A stretch of 64,000 nt of DNA from Scrofimicrobium sp. R131 (GCF_040256745.1 NZ_CP138335.1:1116001-1180000); one strand, 5' to 3'. Counted from the first letter of the stretch, positions 26,246 through 35,476 are shown. Made by a program: numbers and translations. Notes: generated by a model not told the origin, from the sequence alone.

Positions 26246-26273
26246 AGCAGAACCAAAAAAAGGAGAGAAACCA

Positions 26274-27662
26274 ATGAAAAACCGAAATCTAGGCCTATTG
26301 GCGGCGCTGAGCGTCACCGTTGGCCTCACCCTGACCGGATGTGGTGTCAGCGGGAGCTCAGAGTCCGAGAGCGGTGCCGCCTCGGGTGACTCGGCTGCCC
26401 CCGTCGACATCATGGCGGTGGAAGACGACCAGCTCCAGGGGGCGACTATCCGCCTCGCCCGATTCTTCGGGGACTGTCAGGAAACCACCGAAGGGGTCAC
26501 CGATCTCGACAAAGCCACCACCGAGTGCGAGGCAATCCAGATTCTCACCAATAAGTTCGAGGCGGAAAACCCCTGGGGGATCAAAGTTGAGCGGATGGGT
26601 GGCGCGGCCTGGCACTCGTATTACGACGGGTTGAACGCGGCCATGGCCAGCTCGGATCGCCCCGACCTGGCGGTCATGCATGGCTCCAACCTGCCCGAAT
26701 ATGCGGATCGTGGGCTGCTGGTCGAGGTGCCTGCCGACCTTGGGGTCGACCCCGCCGACTTCACCGCCGCTGCCAGCGCCGCCACCGAGTTCGACGGGAA
26801 GCAGTACGCGGTCCCGTTCGACTCCCACGCCATCGTCTCCCACCTGAACATGGACATCCTGAACGAGGCTGGGCTGGTGGACGCCGATGGCACCTATCAG
26901 ATGCCCACTTCCGTGGAAGAATTGTACGCGGATGCGAAGGCAGTCAAGGAGAAGACCGGGAAAACTTACCTGGACATTGCTCTGACCGGCGATCCGATGG
27001 GCAGCCGATTCTGGGAAGCAATGATCTACCAGCAGGGCGGCGAACTGATCAACCTGGAAACCGGCGAAGCCGAGATGGACAGTGATGCGGCCAAGCAGGC
27101 GTTGGAGGTAATCAACACCCTGGCCCAGGAAGGTTACACCGATTCCACCCACGATTACGACGGATCGGTGCAAGCATTCCTGCGCGGAGATTCCGCCATT
27201 ATGTACAACGGATCCTGGGCGGTGAACCAGTTCGATGCGGAGGCTCCGTTCGACTACCAGGTGGCCGACGCTCCGATGCTGTTCGACCAGCCCGCAACCT
27301 GGGCTAACTCGCACACCTGGGTGGTGCCGGTGCAGGACTCGGCCGACCCGGTCCAGTATCGAGCCGCGTTCGAGTTGGCTAAGTTCTACAACGAACACAC
27401 TGCCGACTGGGCGATCAAGACCGGGCATATGCCGGCCTCGCAAAAGGCCCTCGAATCTGAGGAATACCTGGCTGCTCCCCACCGCGATCAGTACCTGGAG
27501 ACGGCCAAGAACTACGGCACCTTGCCGCCTCGGATCGTCCAGTGGCCGGCGGTGGACGCGGCGATCCAGGAGGGAATTGAGGCGACCTGGTTGAATGGCC
27601 AGCCGATCGACTCCACCCTGAGCGACCTCCAAGCTCGCGTGTCAGGGATCGTGTCAAACTAG
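26274..27662 (+). CDS. Extracellular sugar-binding lipoprotein (ABC transporter)
   Basis: The solute-binding protein of the importer, 462 residues. It has a lipoprotein signal with lipobox LTGC (Cys23), then a Ser/Gly/Glu-rich linker and a two-lobed family 1 binding domain. KTYLDIALTGDPMGSRFW and IMYNGSWAVNQF are typical CUT1 binding-protein segments. AAAGGAGAG is a strong ribosome site, consistent with a need for more binding protein than permease. It is the last gene before a strong hairpin. The ligand is unknown but is probably a substrate or precursor of the GH2 enzyme. Confidence 0.92.
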   Translation: MKNRNLGLLAALSVTVGLTLTGCGVSGSSESESGAASGDSAAPVDIMAVEDDQLQGATIRLARFFGDCQETTEGVTDLDKATTECEAIQILTNKFEAENPWGIKVERMGGAAWHSYYDGLNAAMASSDRPDLAVMHGSNLPEYADRGLLVEVPADLGVDPADFTAAASAATEFDGKQYAVPFDSHAIVSHLNMDILNEAGLVDADGTYQMPTSVEELYADAKAVKEKTGKTYLDIALTGDPMGSRFWEAMIYQQGGELINLETGEAEMDSDAAKQALEVINTLAQEGYTDSTHDYDGSVQAFLRGDSAIMYNGSWAVNQFDAEAPFDYQVADAPMLFDQPATWANSHTWVVPVQDSADPVQYRAAFELAKFYNEHTADWAIKTGHMPASQKALESEEYLAAPHRDQYLETAKNYGTLPPRIVQWPAVDAAIQEGIEATWLNGQPIDSTLSDLQARVSGIVSN

Positions 27663-27678
27663 GCTGACCATTGGCGAG

Positions 27679-27712
27679 GGCACCTGTCTAGGTCTTAACC
27701 TGGACAGGTGCC
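27679..27712 (+). terminator. Terminator of the GH2-sugar ABC operon
   Basis: A 15-bp stem with one G-U pair joins 27679-27693 to 27698-27712 around a CTTA loop. It follows the binding-protein stop by 16 bases and separates it from the second lacI gene. There is no long T run. Confidence 0.7.
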
Positions 27713-27764
27713 ACTCGTGTTAGGGTCAGTTGTCTATCCAGGGTGATTTTGGGCAGGAGGTCTC

Positions 27765-28790
27765 ATGGGCCGACCGGCAACCATGCGCGATGTTGCGAAG
27801 AGAGCACGGGTCTCTCAACGAACTGTTTCCAACGTGGTGAACAACTACGTCCACGTCTCCCCGGACACCCGTCAGCGGGTTCTCGACGCGATTGAAGAGC
27901 TCGGCTACCGGCCCAATGTGGCCGCGCAAAGCCTCCGGGCCGGTCGGACGAAGATTATTGCCCTGGCTGTGCCGAACATTTCCTGGCCTTACTTCGGCGA
28001 AATCGCCCACCTGGTGCAGGCGGAGGCCGAACGTCGCGGCTTCACACTGGTGGTGGCGGAGACCGAGGGAGCGCTGGAAAAGGAGTTGCAGGTCTTAAAG
28101 GGCTTCAATGCGAACCTGATCGACGGCCTGATCCTGTCCTCAATTGAACTGGGGGAAGAGGACATCCGGCAGCTGGGTGCCCCGATCCCGCTGGTCCTAA
28201 TTGGCGAGCGGATCAGCGGCGCCGGCCGCCCGCACTTCCAAATCGACGGGTACCGGGCCGGTCGCGAACTGACCCGACATGTCTACGACCAGGGTGCCCG
28301 CACGTTCCTGTTCGTTGGTTCCACCACCACAACCATGACCGAGGGGCCCGGCCAGGAACGGTTGGGTGGGTTCCTTGCGGGACTGGCCGCGTTGGGGGTG
28401 ACGTCCGACGCCTGGACCAGCATCGATTGCCAGTGGACCTACAAGGGCGGATTCCGGGCGCTCCGCAGCTGGCTGGGCCAGCACCGACCGCCGGACGCCA
28501 TCCTCTGCATGAACGACATTGTCGCCTCCGGGGTGATGCGAGCCCTGGCCGACGCCGGTTACCGGGTGCCAGCCGACGTGTTGGTCGCCGGCTGGGACGA
28601 CACGAGAGAAGCGAAATACCTGATTCCGTCCCTGACCACCATTGCCCCGGACAAAGAGGAGATCGCCCGCCTGGCAGTTCAGTCCCTGGCGGAAATGCTG
28701 CAGTCAGGTCGGCATCAGGGAAGCGACAACCTGGTCAGCCATCGACTGCGGGTGCGCGAGTCGACCGTCAGGGATGCGGGCAGGAACTGA
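27765..28790 (+). CDS. LacI-family transcriptional regulator (second of two)
   Basis: The 341-residue protein is clearly a paralogue of the first LacI. Its DNA-binding domain begins GRPATMRDVAKRARVSQ, and the effector domain ends HRLRVREST. CAGGAGG lies before the ATG. Recognition helices are almost identical (SQRTVSNVVNN in both), so the two may bind overlapping sites. Effector domains are more divergent and could read different sugars. No equally clear palindrome was found directly upstream of this copy. Confidence 0.92.
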   Translation: MGRPATMRDVAKRARVSQRTVSNVVNNYVHVSPDTRQRVLDAIEELGYRPNVAAQSLRAGRTKIIALAVPNISWPYFGEIAHLVQAEAERRGFTLVVAETEGALEKELQVLKGFNANLIDGLILSSIELGEEDIRQLGAPIPLVLIGERISGAGRPHFQIDGYRAGRELTRHVYDQGARTFLFVGSTTTTMTEGPGQERLGGFLAGLAALGVTSDAWTSIDCQWTYKGGFRALRSWLGQHRPPDAILCMNDIVASGVMRALADAGYRVPADVLVAGWDDTREAKYLIPSLTTIAPDKEEIARLAVQSLAEMLQSGRHQGSDNLVSHRLRVRESTVRDAGRN

Positions 28791-28843
28791 CCGCGACGTT
28801 CGCCCTGGTCAGCGGCGTGTCTGCTCCGGACGCGGACCCAAGG

Positions 28844-28864
28844 AGTACCATACGTAGCGGTACT
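28844..28864. promoter_or_regulatory. Inverted repeat before the second ABC exporter
   Basis: AGTACC (28844-28849) and GGTACT (28859-28864) are separated by nine bases and lie 47 bases before the ATPase start. This is a plausible regulator site, but no dedicated regulator is adjacent other than the upstream LacI. Confidence 0.4.
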
Positions 28865-28910
28865 GACTTGATGGGCAGACCGGTCAAAGGCCCCGGTGGA
28901 AGGATTCCTA

Positions 28911-29831
28911 ATGTCTGCGGTGATTCAAACCTGGGGTCTTCATAAACGATACGGCCAGCATCCGGCCCTGGAAAGCCTCGACCTAAAGGTGGAAGAGGGG
29001 AGTGTCTTCGGCCTGATCGGCCCCAATGGGGCGGGAAAGACGACCACTCTCCGGATCCTCTTGGACATTATCCGCCCGACCGCGGGCAAGGTCAGCGTGC
29101 TGGGGGCGGATCCCCGTGTGGGCGGGGCCCGGCTGCGCCAGCAGATCGGATACGTTCCCGGTGAGCTGCGCTTGCAGGGACGTCTGCGCGGCCGCGACCT
29201 GCTTGAGCGCCTGGCTCAGATTTCCGGACCGGTCCCACCGGGAGCCATTGAGCAGTTGGCTGAGCGGCTGGGGGCTGACCTGAGCCGGCCGGTCCGAACC
29301 CTGTCCAAGGGGAACAAACAGAAGCTCGGTTTGATTCAAGCCTTTATGCACCAACCTAAGCTCCTGGTGCTAGATGAACCCACCTCCGGGTTGGACCCCC
29401 TCGTTCAACGGGAGTTCCTGGGCCTGGTGAGGGAGGCACGCTCGGCCGGTCAAACGGTGCTGCTCAGCTCCCACGTCCTCAGCGAGATCCAGCAGGCGGC
29501 CGATCAGGTGGCCGTTCTCTCCGAGGGGAAGATCGTGGCCGAAGGCCCGGTCGCATCGTTGCGCCTGGCAAGTATTCGTCGGGTGCGGGCCACCGTCACC
29601 GGGTGGAACGAGGCTGACATCCGGGAGGCATTGGGATCACTTCCCGAAGTGACTGAGCTGTTGCTGGCGCCCGACGCGGAGCAGGTGCGGGTGTCTCTCA
29701 CCTGGCGAGGCGAAATCGACCCGTTGGTTCGCACCCTGACCGCTGGAACCGTCCGGGACCTGACGGTAGAGGAACCCGACCTAGAAGAGTCGGTGCTCAG
29801 CTTGTACGCGCCGGAAGGGGAGGGACAGTGA
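28911..29831 (+). CDS. ABC exporter ATP-binding protein
   Basis: The cytosolic ATPase of a two-gene ABC-2 exporter, 306 residues from ATG 28911 (GGAAGGA upstream; GTG 28896 is an alternative). It has Walker A GPNGAGKTT near residue 39, signature LSKGNKQKLG, Walker B LLVLDEPTSGLDP and an H-loop in LLSSHVLSEI. A C-terminal accessory domain of about 80 residues is present. It resembles the ATPase at 11270 but is not regulated by an adjacent TetR. Substrate is unknown; antibiotic or peptide export are common in this family. Confidence 0.9.
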   Translation: MSAVIQTWGLHKRYGQHPALESLDLKVEEGSVFGLIGPNGAGKTTTLRILLDIIRPTAGKVSVLGADPRVGGARLRQQIGYVPGELRLQGRLRGRDLLERLAQISGPVPPGAIEQLAERLGADLSRPVRTLSKGNKQKLGLIQAFMHQPKLLVLDEPTSGLDPLVQREFLGLVREARSAGQTVLLSSHVLSEIQQAADQVAVLSEGKIVAEGPVASLRLASIRRVRATVTGWNEADIREALGSLPEVTELLLAPDAEQVRVSLTWRGEIDPLVRTLTAGTVRDLTVEEPDLEESVLSLYAPEGEGQ

Positions 29832-30616
29832 TGCCCATTTACCGCGGAATGATGGTTGACGGTTGGCGCTCGTTCCTCGCCTGGCTGGTAGGGTTTGCCG
29901 CGCTCATTTTGCTTTACCTGCCGCTGTACCCGTCGATGAGTTCGCCGGAGCTAGTGTCACTGCTTGACTCCCTTCCCAAACAGCTGGTGCAGACGATTGG
30001 CTACGACCAGATCAGCACCGGGGCCGGCTACACGCAGTCCACGTTCTTTGGCCTGATGGGCTTCCTGCTGCTCACTGTTGCCGCGATTGCCTGGGCAGCC
30101 AGCGTCACCGGCGGCGCTGAAGAGTCGGGCGAGTTGGAGCTGACCCTGGCTCATGGCGTCAGCCGGGTGCAGTACGGGATGGAAAGCTCCTTGGCACTGC
30201 TGTCCCGGCTGGTACTGATCGGGGTCCTGGCCGGGATCTTGATCTGGCTAGTTGGGGGACCCGCCGGGTTGGAGCTGGAAGCCGGCAACCTGGCGGCTGT
30301 CGTCCTGGCTTGGGTGGGACTTGGTCTGATTGCGGGCGCGGGGGCGTTTTTTGTCGGGCTGGCTTCCGGTCGGCGAACCTGGGCGATCGGAGCGGGTGCG
30401 GCAGTGGGAGTGGTGGGGTACCTACTGCAGGCACTGGCCAAAAACTCCGAGTCGCTCGAGTGGATGAAGTACCTCTCTCCTTACGATTGGGCGTTTAGTC
30501 AACAGCCGCTGTCCAACGGGTTTGACTGGGGTGGATTGGCCCTCCTTTGGGGCCTGTCCGCACTGCTGATTGTGGGCGGCGTGTTCGTCCTGTCGCGAAG
30601 AGACATTCTGGGCTAA
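29828..30616 (+). CDS. ABC-2 type exporter permease
   Basis: The 262-residue membrane protein has six predicted helices, starting near residue 15 and ending near 255, and a family-typical short N-terminus (PIYRGMMVDGWRSFLAW). It overlaps the ATPase gene at its start (GTG 29828 or ATG 29831) and would form the homodimeric membrane part of the exporter. Unlike the permease at 12160, it is intact and half the size. Confidence 0.87.
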   Translation: MMPIYRGMMVDGWRSFLAWLVGFAALILLYLPLYPSMSSPELVSLLDSLPKQLVQTIGYDQISTGAGYTQSTFFGLMGFLLLTVAAIAWAASVTGGAEESGELELTLAHGVSRVQYGMESSLALLSRLVLIGVLAGILIWLVGGPAGLELEAGNLAAVVLAWVGLGLIAGAGAFFVGLASGRRTWAIGAGAAVGVVGYLLQALAKNSESLEWMKYLSPYDWAFSQQPLSNGFDWGGLALLWGLSALLIVGGVFVLSRRDILG

Positions 30617-30633
30617 CTGTCACCATCCCATTT

Positions 30634-30663
30634 GGGGGCCACCGACTCTGTCTGGTGGCTCCC
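30634..30663 (+). terminator. Hairpin after the exporter operon
   Basis: A 10-bp stem with one G-U pair (30634-30643 with 30654-30663) lies 18 bases after the permease stop. The rest of the 250-bp gap to 30867 holds no gene that I can support. Confidence 0.6.
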
Positions 30664-30866
30664 GCTTCAGTGTTTGCGCACTCGGCTCAGTGCACGCTGA
30701 ACCTTGCTCAGAGCCCAGACACTGAGTTGACCGGCACCAACACTGGAACCAGGTGCTTAGTCCACTTACATGACTAAACCGAACCCGCAGCCGCAGCGAA
30801 CCGGATTAACCTCAGCATTGGCATACCCATGCCAGGTCATCCCACCAGGAATACAGAGGATAACTC

Positions 30867-32444
30867 GTGAAGCAGACTTTCAGGAAAACCAAGGTAGTCG
30901 CCGCCGGAGCCCTGTGCGGCGCCTTGGCGCTTGCCGGAACTACCAGTGCGCTGGCAGCGGGTGAAGAACCACCCCAATCCGGCCCGGCCGTTGAGGTACC
31001 AGGTGCACCTGCCCAACCAATCGCTCCCGCCTCGATTCCCGTGGGCGGGGTCTCTGGCGTGTGGGGTGAGGTGAGCTGGCAGATCGATGAGGCCGGGGTC
31101 CTTGAGATTGGCCCCGGGCACCTGTTCGACCAAATGGACATGTCACAGGGTTGGCGCGTTTACAGTGACGACATCACCAAGGTCGTCTTTACCGGTCCGG
31201 ATCCGACCATTTTGGCCGAGAATAGCTCGGGACTGTTCCAAAACATGTACTTGGTGACTGAGTTTGAAGGGTTGGAGAACGTCGATGCCAGCCAGGTTCG
31301 GACTCTCGCCAACGCCTTCTCCAGCCTGCTTGCGCTGCAGACGCTCGACCTGTCCAGCTGGGACACCTCCAGTCTGCAGGATTTGAGCTTCACCTTTGCG
31401 GGCAGCTTCGCGCTCACTTCATTGGATGTCTCCACTTGGAACACCTCCAACGTGACTTCTCTCTTCGCTACCTTTGCGGCTTGCGAAGCTCTTGTCGACC
31501 TCGATATCTCCAATTGGAATGTCGGCCAGGTCCAATCGATGAACATCACGTTCCTGCATGCAAACTCACTAGAAGAACTAGATCTCTCCAACTGGAACCC
31601 GGCTCAGAACTATTCCCTCAGCGGCACCTTCTCTGAGATGGCGTCGTTGCGCTCACTGAACCTGGCGGGTTGGGACCTATCTAACGTGACCGACCTGGCC
31701 TCGATGGCGGCCAACACCCCGTCTCTGGAGACTCTGGACCTGTCGGGGTGGGATACCCGGCACATCTTCAGTAGCTCACTGATGTTGCAGAATTCCGCGG
31801 TCAGCACCCTGATTCTGGGAGAGAACACCGTCCTGTCCCTGTTTAGCGACCTGCGTGACTTGGCCGCTGACGACGTGTTCACCGGCAATTGGGTGGAAAT
31901 TGGATCCGGAACGGTGGACGAGCCGCGTGAGTCTTCCTGGGAGGGGACTAGTTCCGATCTGCTCACCCGGACCCAGGATGTGCGCGAAGCAGGAACCTAT
32001 GTCTTGCAGCGGCATACCACCGTTGAATTTGACGCTAATCACCCAGATGCGACCGGGTCTGTGGCGGCGGTGACGGGGCGAACCGGTTTTCCGGTGCTGA
32101 TCCCCGCCAACGAGTTCGAGGCCGCCGACTACACCTTCAATGGCTGGAATCTGGCTGCAGATGGAACTTCGACCCATTTCAGCGTGGGGGAGAGCGCGTA
32201 CTTTGGGGGCGGTACCACCACTGTGTTCGCCCAGTGGGTGCCGGTGGATGTCGATCCCGACCCGGAACCAGAACCCAGCCCGACGCCGGACCCGGACGAG
32301 AAACCGGAGGACAAGCCAAAAGACTCCGAGAATAAGGACCTGGCCCAAACCGGGGCGAGCGGCCTTTGGCTCGGGCTGGCGGCACTGGGTCTGCTTGGAC
32401 TGGGAGCTGGCACCACCGTGTGGTCGCGCCGGCGCAATGCCTAG
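30867..32444 (+). CDS. BspA-like leucine-rich-repeat surface protein with LAQTG anchor
   Basis: The 525-residue protein is built as a sortase-anchored wall protein. A signal peptide (about 1-31) ends near SALAA. About residues 100-310 hold DUF285/BspA-type repeats (LDLSSWDTSSL, LDVSTWNTSNV and similar). A module near 370-450 with GYTFNGW-like YTFNGWNLAADG resembles the Listeria-Bacteroides repeat. A Pro/Asp/Glu-rich wall spanner follows, then LAQTG at 492-496, a membrane helix and RRR. GTG 30867 has GAGGA upstream. Such proteins bind host or microbial partners. LAQTG rather than LPXTG fits class E or other actinobacterial sortases; none is encoded here. Confidence 0.88.
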   Translation: MKQTFRKTKVVAAGALCGALALAGTTSALAAGEEPPQSGPAVEVPGAPAQPIAPASIPVGGVSGVWGEVSWQIDEAGVLEIGPGHLFDQMDMSQGWRVYSDDITKVVFTGPDPTILAENSSGLFQNMYLVTEFEGLENVDASQVRTLANAFSSLLALQTLDLSSWDTSSLQDLSFTFAGSFALTSLDVSTWNTSNVTSLFATFAACEALVDLDISNWNVGQVQSMNITFLHANSLEELDLSNWNPAQNYSLSGTFSEMASLRSLNLAGWDLSNVTDLASMAANTPSLETLDLSGWDTRHIFSSSLMLQNSAVSTLILGENTVLSLFSDLRDLAADDVFTGNWVEIGSGTVDEPRESSWEGTSSDLLTRTQDVREAGTYVLQRHTTVEFDANHPDATGSVAAVTGRTGFPVLIPANEFEAADYTFNGWNLAADGTSTHFSVGESAYFGGGTTTVFAQWVPVDVDPDPEPEPSPTPDPDEKPEDKPKDSENKDLAQTGASGLWLGLAALGLLGLGAGTTVWSRRRNA

Positions 32445-32452
32445 TTACTGAA

Positions 32453-32490
32453 CGGGTGGGGCGGGTCGCTAAAGGGACTCGCCCCACCCG
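32453..32490 (+). terminator. Strong terminator after the surface-protein gene
   Basis: A 15-bp stem (32453-32467 with 32476-32490, one G-U pair) is followed by ATTTCATT. It begins nine bases after the stop codon. Confidence 0.85.
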
Positions 32491-32673
32491 ATTTCATTAG
32501 TCGATCTGATGATCTGGCGCGGCTTTTCTCAAGACTTTCTTTCTTGATGAATGGGACAGGACCGGTAGACCTGGGTCCCAGAAGATGCCTTAACTTGAAC
32601 GTATCTCTTGGCGACCGTCTAGAAATCGCGTTACTATCACCTAGCTTGGACTGGTGAGGCTGGGGAGGACGCT

Positions 32674-32769
32674 GTGAATCTGAGACGACAGCCATGGACT
32701 CAATGGGACCCACTCCCTGAGTCGGGTTCACCTCAGGTGGGATCGGCACCGGGTGGGCAGCCATTGTGA
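32674..32769 (+). CDS. 31-codon upstream ORF coupled to the FUSC-type gene
   Basis: GTG 32674 has a strong GGGGAGGA ribosome site at the right distance. The ORF encodes MNLRRQPWTQWDPLPESG and 13 further Pro/Gly/Gln-rich residues. Its TGA overlaps the GTG start of the next gene (GTGA at 32766-32769). That gene has no good ribosome site, so its translation probably depends on ribosomes ending this ORF. The two tryptophan codons (8 and 11) and the proline-rich content could make it a regulatory leader. Confidence 0.5.
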   Translation: MNLRRQPWTQWDPLPESGSPQVGSAPGGQPL

Positions 32770-33776
32770 AAGGCAAACAGTTCCTCACCCCCGGCCTGAA
32801 ACAGCGGATCAAAGGCACCGTCATCCTTTTGACCAGCGTGCTGATTCCCGCCACAATTGTGGGTCATTTCTTCGGGTTGGAGCGGGCCCTGCCGTACGGG
32901 ATGGCGATCCTCTACTCGATGATGTTTGCCCGGGTGGTCTCCAACTTGCAGGCCGCCGCCATCATTACCGTCGGGGCCATCCTGGCCGCCCTCTCCACCG
33001 TGGTCGGGAAGGACCCGCTCGGGGCAGCGGCCCTGATCTTTGTTGCCGCGCTCCTGCAGGGAGTGACGAACTATCGCGCCACCGGGGTCCTCACCCTCGC
33101 CCCGGCCATGGTGATCTTCTTTGGGCCCGGCCCCATCCACCTCAACTGGGATGAGGCCGCCCTGTGGGTGGTGGCCGGGGGAACCACCGGCGTGGTGATC
33201 TCGCGCCTGCTCCGCATTCACACGCCGCCGGTGACGGTGGGACAGGACATCTCTATCAAGCACGGGCTTGTCCTTGGGACTCTCGGAGCCATCCTGATCT
33301 TCGTCGCGATGAAGGGGCACTGGCAGCACGGCTACTGGGCTCCGCTGACTTTGATGATGGCGCTCAGACCGGTTCCCGGACAGCGGATGAGTTCCCTGGA
33401 GGGACGGCTAACCGGGACCATGATTGGGGGCGTGATCGCCCTGGTCACCTTCCGGTACCTACCCCACGACGCCCTGTTGGCCCTCGGAATCGTGGGCCTG
33501 TGCTTGACGGTGGCATTCATGCAGGGCCGCAACTACCTGCTGCAGGCTCTGGCCATGACCCCGACCCTGCTCGTGTTGGTCACCCTGGGGGACACCGGGC
33601 ACGCCACCGACTTCGCGCTGCAGCGGATCGTTTTCACGGCTCTCGGGGTGGCGGTGGCGGTTCCGGGAGTCTACTTCCTCCGCTGGTGGGACGACCAGGG
33701 GCCGATCAAGCTCCCGTTCCTGCCCCCGGCGCCCACGCAGACGGACGATCCGGCGGAAGCCGAACCGAAATCTTAA
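32766..33776 (+). CDS. FUSC-family membrane protein
   Basis: The 336-residue protein has two blocks of short hydrophobic helices (about 18-140 and 170-300) and a repeated pattern typical of the FUSC superfamily. GYWAPLTLMMALRPVPGQRMSSLEGRLTGTMIGG is represented here by its core WAPLTLMMALRP near residue 195. Fusaric-acid-resistance and aromatic-acid exporters belong to this group, so efflux of aromatic or organic acids is possible. The C-terminal 25 residues are Pro/Asp-rich and cytosolic. Its stop shares TTAA with the convergent ABC gene. Confidence 0.83.
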   Translation: MKGKQFLTPGLKQRIKGTVILLTSVLIPATIVGHFFGLERALPYGMAILYSMMFARVVSNLQAAAIITVGAILAALSTVVGKDPLGAAALIFVAALLQGVTNYRATGVLTLAPAMVIFFGPGPIHLNWDEAALWVVAGGTTGVVISRLLRIHTPPVTVGQDISIKHGLVLGTLGAILIFVAMKGHWQHGYWAPLTLMMALRPVPGQRMSSLEGRLTGTMIGGVIALVTFRYLPHDALLALGIVGLCLTVAFMQGRNYLLQALAMTPTLLVLVTLGDTGHATDFALQRIVFTALGVAVAVPGVYFLRWWDDQGPIKLPFLPPAPTQTDDPAEAEPKS

Positions 33777-35476
33777 CCCAGCATCATGGTCTCTTCCAGG
33801 GTAGCGGGTCCTTCGCTGACCTCCACCGCCGAGGTGAGGCCACCCAGGATTTCCTCCACCTGGGCCCGGTCTGCCCCGGGTAGGCGCAACAATCGGCCGT
33901 CGAGCAGAGAGGGAAGGCCAGCTTGGCGCAGCAGCCCAAAAGCAGCGGGCCAATCGTCAGTTCGAACCTGGACGGAGCAGTGTTGGGCAGCGATCTGTTC
34001 GGCGCTGCCTTCCGCCACCACCCGGCCCGAGGCGAGCATCACCAGGTGGTCGCACTGGCTCGCCTCCTGCATGTAGTGCGTGGTCACCAGGATCCCGGTG
34101 CCGGCCTCCGATGCCGCCCGGATAGCCTGCCACAGTTGGGCTCGGGCCAGCGGATCCATTCCCGAAGTGGGCTCGTCCAGGATCAGCAGTTCCGGCTGGT
34201 GCTGGGTGGCGCACAGGTAGGCGAGTACCCGTCTGGTCCCCAGGGCCAATTGCCCAACCGGAGTTGACCCGTAGGTCTGAGCCAACTCCAGCGCCCCGGG
34301 CGAGGCGTCCACCTGCTGCACCCTGGTGGCAAAGCGCAGGTTCTCGACCGCGCTCAGATTCGGATACAGGCCCAAGCCCTGAGCCACGTAGCCGATCCGC
34401 CGTCTGGTCTTCCGGTCGGGGTTGCCACCAAAGACGGAGCACTGCCCGGCGGTGGGTCGCTCCAACCCGAGCAGAACCCGCATCAGAGTGGTCTTCCCGG
34501 CCCCGTTGCCACCCAACAGCCCAACAATCTCACCGGCGCGCACCGACATGCTCACCCCGTCGACCGCCTTCACCGGCCCGTAGTGGCGCTGGACCTGGTC
34601 GGTCTCCACCAGGACGGCGCCGCTGGGCCGGGAGCGCCAAGTCTGCAGTTGGTCGACGGCGGGGGTTTCCCTCGTGTCGGCGGCCAGTTGGAATGCGATG
34701 CTGGCGTTCTCCAGATCCGGCTGGGCGGTCCGAAAGCCCTTGGGGGCAGCCGACTCTTCGGCCGACGTCCACCGGTACAGTTCCCGGCCGCGCTGCCACT
34801 GATGGGTCCGAGCCGGGGTGGTGTGATCGGGGTTGGTTTGGCGCCAGAGGTGACCGGGCATGGCTGCCAGCACCTCGTCCGGGGCGCCGTGTGCGAGGGT
34901 GGTTCCGTCAGCGAGGAAAAACAGTCGACCGGCCCGCTCCGCCTCGTCCAGATAGGTGGTGGCGAGCACGACGGCGGCCCCCTCGGCTGCGGCGGCTGAG
35001 ATCAGCTCCCACAGCTTGCCGCGGCTGACCGGGTCGACCCCGGTCGTGGGTTCATCCAGCAGCACCAGGTCCGGACGATGAACGGTGGCCATTAGAAATG
35101 CCAGCTTCTGCCGCATCCCTCCGGAGAGGCGTCCGGCCATCCGGTGGCGCGCCTCCCACAGGTCGGCCTGATGCAAAAGCTCCGGGAGCCGATCCCTGGT
35201 CTGAACGCCGTAGGCCCGGGCGACGAACTCCAGGTTTTGAAGCACCGATAGGGCTGCCCACGAGCCGGCAGTGGCCGGCTGATATCCCAATCGGGCACGG
35301 GGGACCGGACTGGTAACGCCTTCGATCCGGCCGGCCAGGGCACGGAGCAGGGTGGACTTTCCCGCTCCGTCACCGCCGGCAAGGGCGGTGATCTGTCCGG
35401 CTGGAAACTCGCCGGTAAACCGGTCGAGGGCCAGTTGGTTCCCGAACCTGACGCTCACATCTGTCAAAGCCACCAT
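33773..35476 (-). CDS. Tandem-NBD ABC exporter ATPase, YbhF-like
   Basis: The 567-residue protein carries two ATPase domains. NBD1 has GGDGAGKST (about 32-40), signature LSGGMRQK and VLLDEPTTGVDP. NBD2 (from about 300) has GGNGAGKTT and LILDEPTSGMDP, but the signature position reads LALGTRRVL, so this site is degenerate and ATP hydrolysis is probably asymmetric. The arrangement matches YbhF of the E. coli YbhFSR exporter. An apparent extension of the frame to 35872 lies inside the permease gene and is not coding. ATG 35476 overlaps the permease stop. Only one permease gene is seen, so a homodimer is expected. Confidence 0.88.
   Translation of the reverse strand: MVALTDVSVRFGNQLALDRFTGEFPAGQITALAGGDGAGKSTLLRALAGRIEGVTSPVPRARLGYQPATAGSWAALSVLQNLEFVARAYGVQTRDRLPELLHQADLWEARHRMAGRLSGGMRQKLAFLMATVHRPDLVLLDEPTTGVDPVSRGKLWELISAAAAEGAAVVLATTYLDEAERAGRLFFLADGTTLAHGAPDEVLAAMPGHLWRQTNPDHTTPARTHQWQRGRELYRWTSAEESAAPKGFRTAQPDLENASIAFQLAADTRETPAVDQLQTWRSRPSGAVLVETDQVQRHYGPVKAVDGVSMSVRAGEIVGLLGGNGAGKTTLMRVLLGLERPTAGQCSVFGGNPDRKTRRRIGYVAQGLGLYPNLSAVENLRFATRVQQVDASPGALELAQTYGSTPVGQLALGTRRVLAYLCATQHQPELLILDEPTSGMDPLARAQLWQAIRAASEAGTGILVTTHYMQEASQCDHLVMLASGRVVAEGSAEQIAAQHCSVQVRTDDWPAAFGLLRQAGLPSLLDGRLLRLPGADRAQVEEILGGLTSAVEVSEGPATLEETMMLG

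Noticed and set aside
26358-27632. 424-codon ORF antisense to the sugar-binding lipoprotein
   Set aside because: It mirrors codon bias of the real gene, lacks a ribosome site and has no domain signature.
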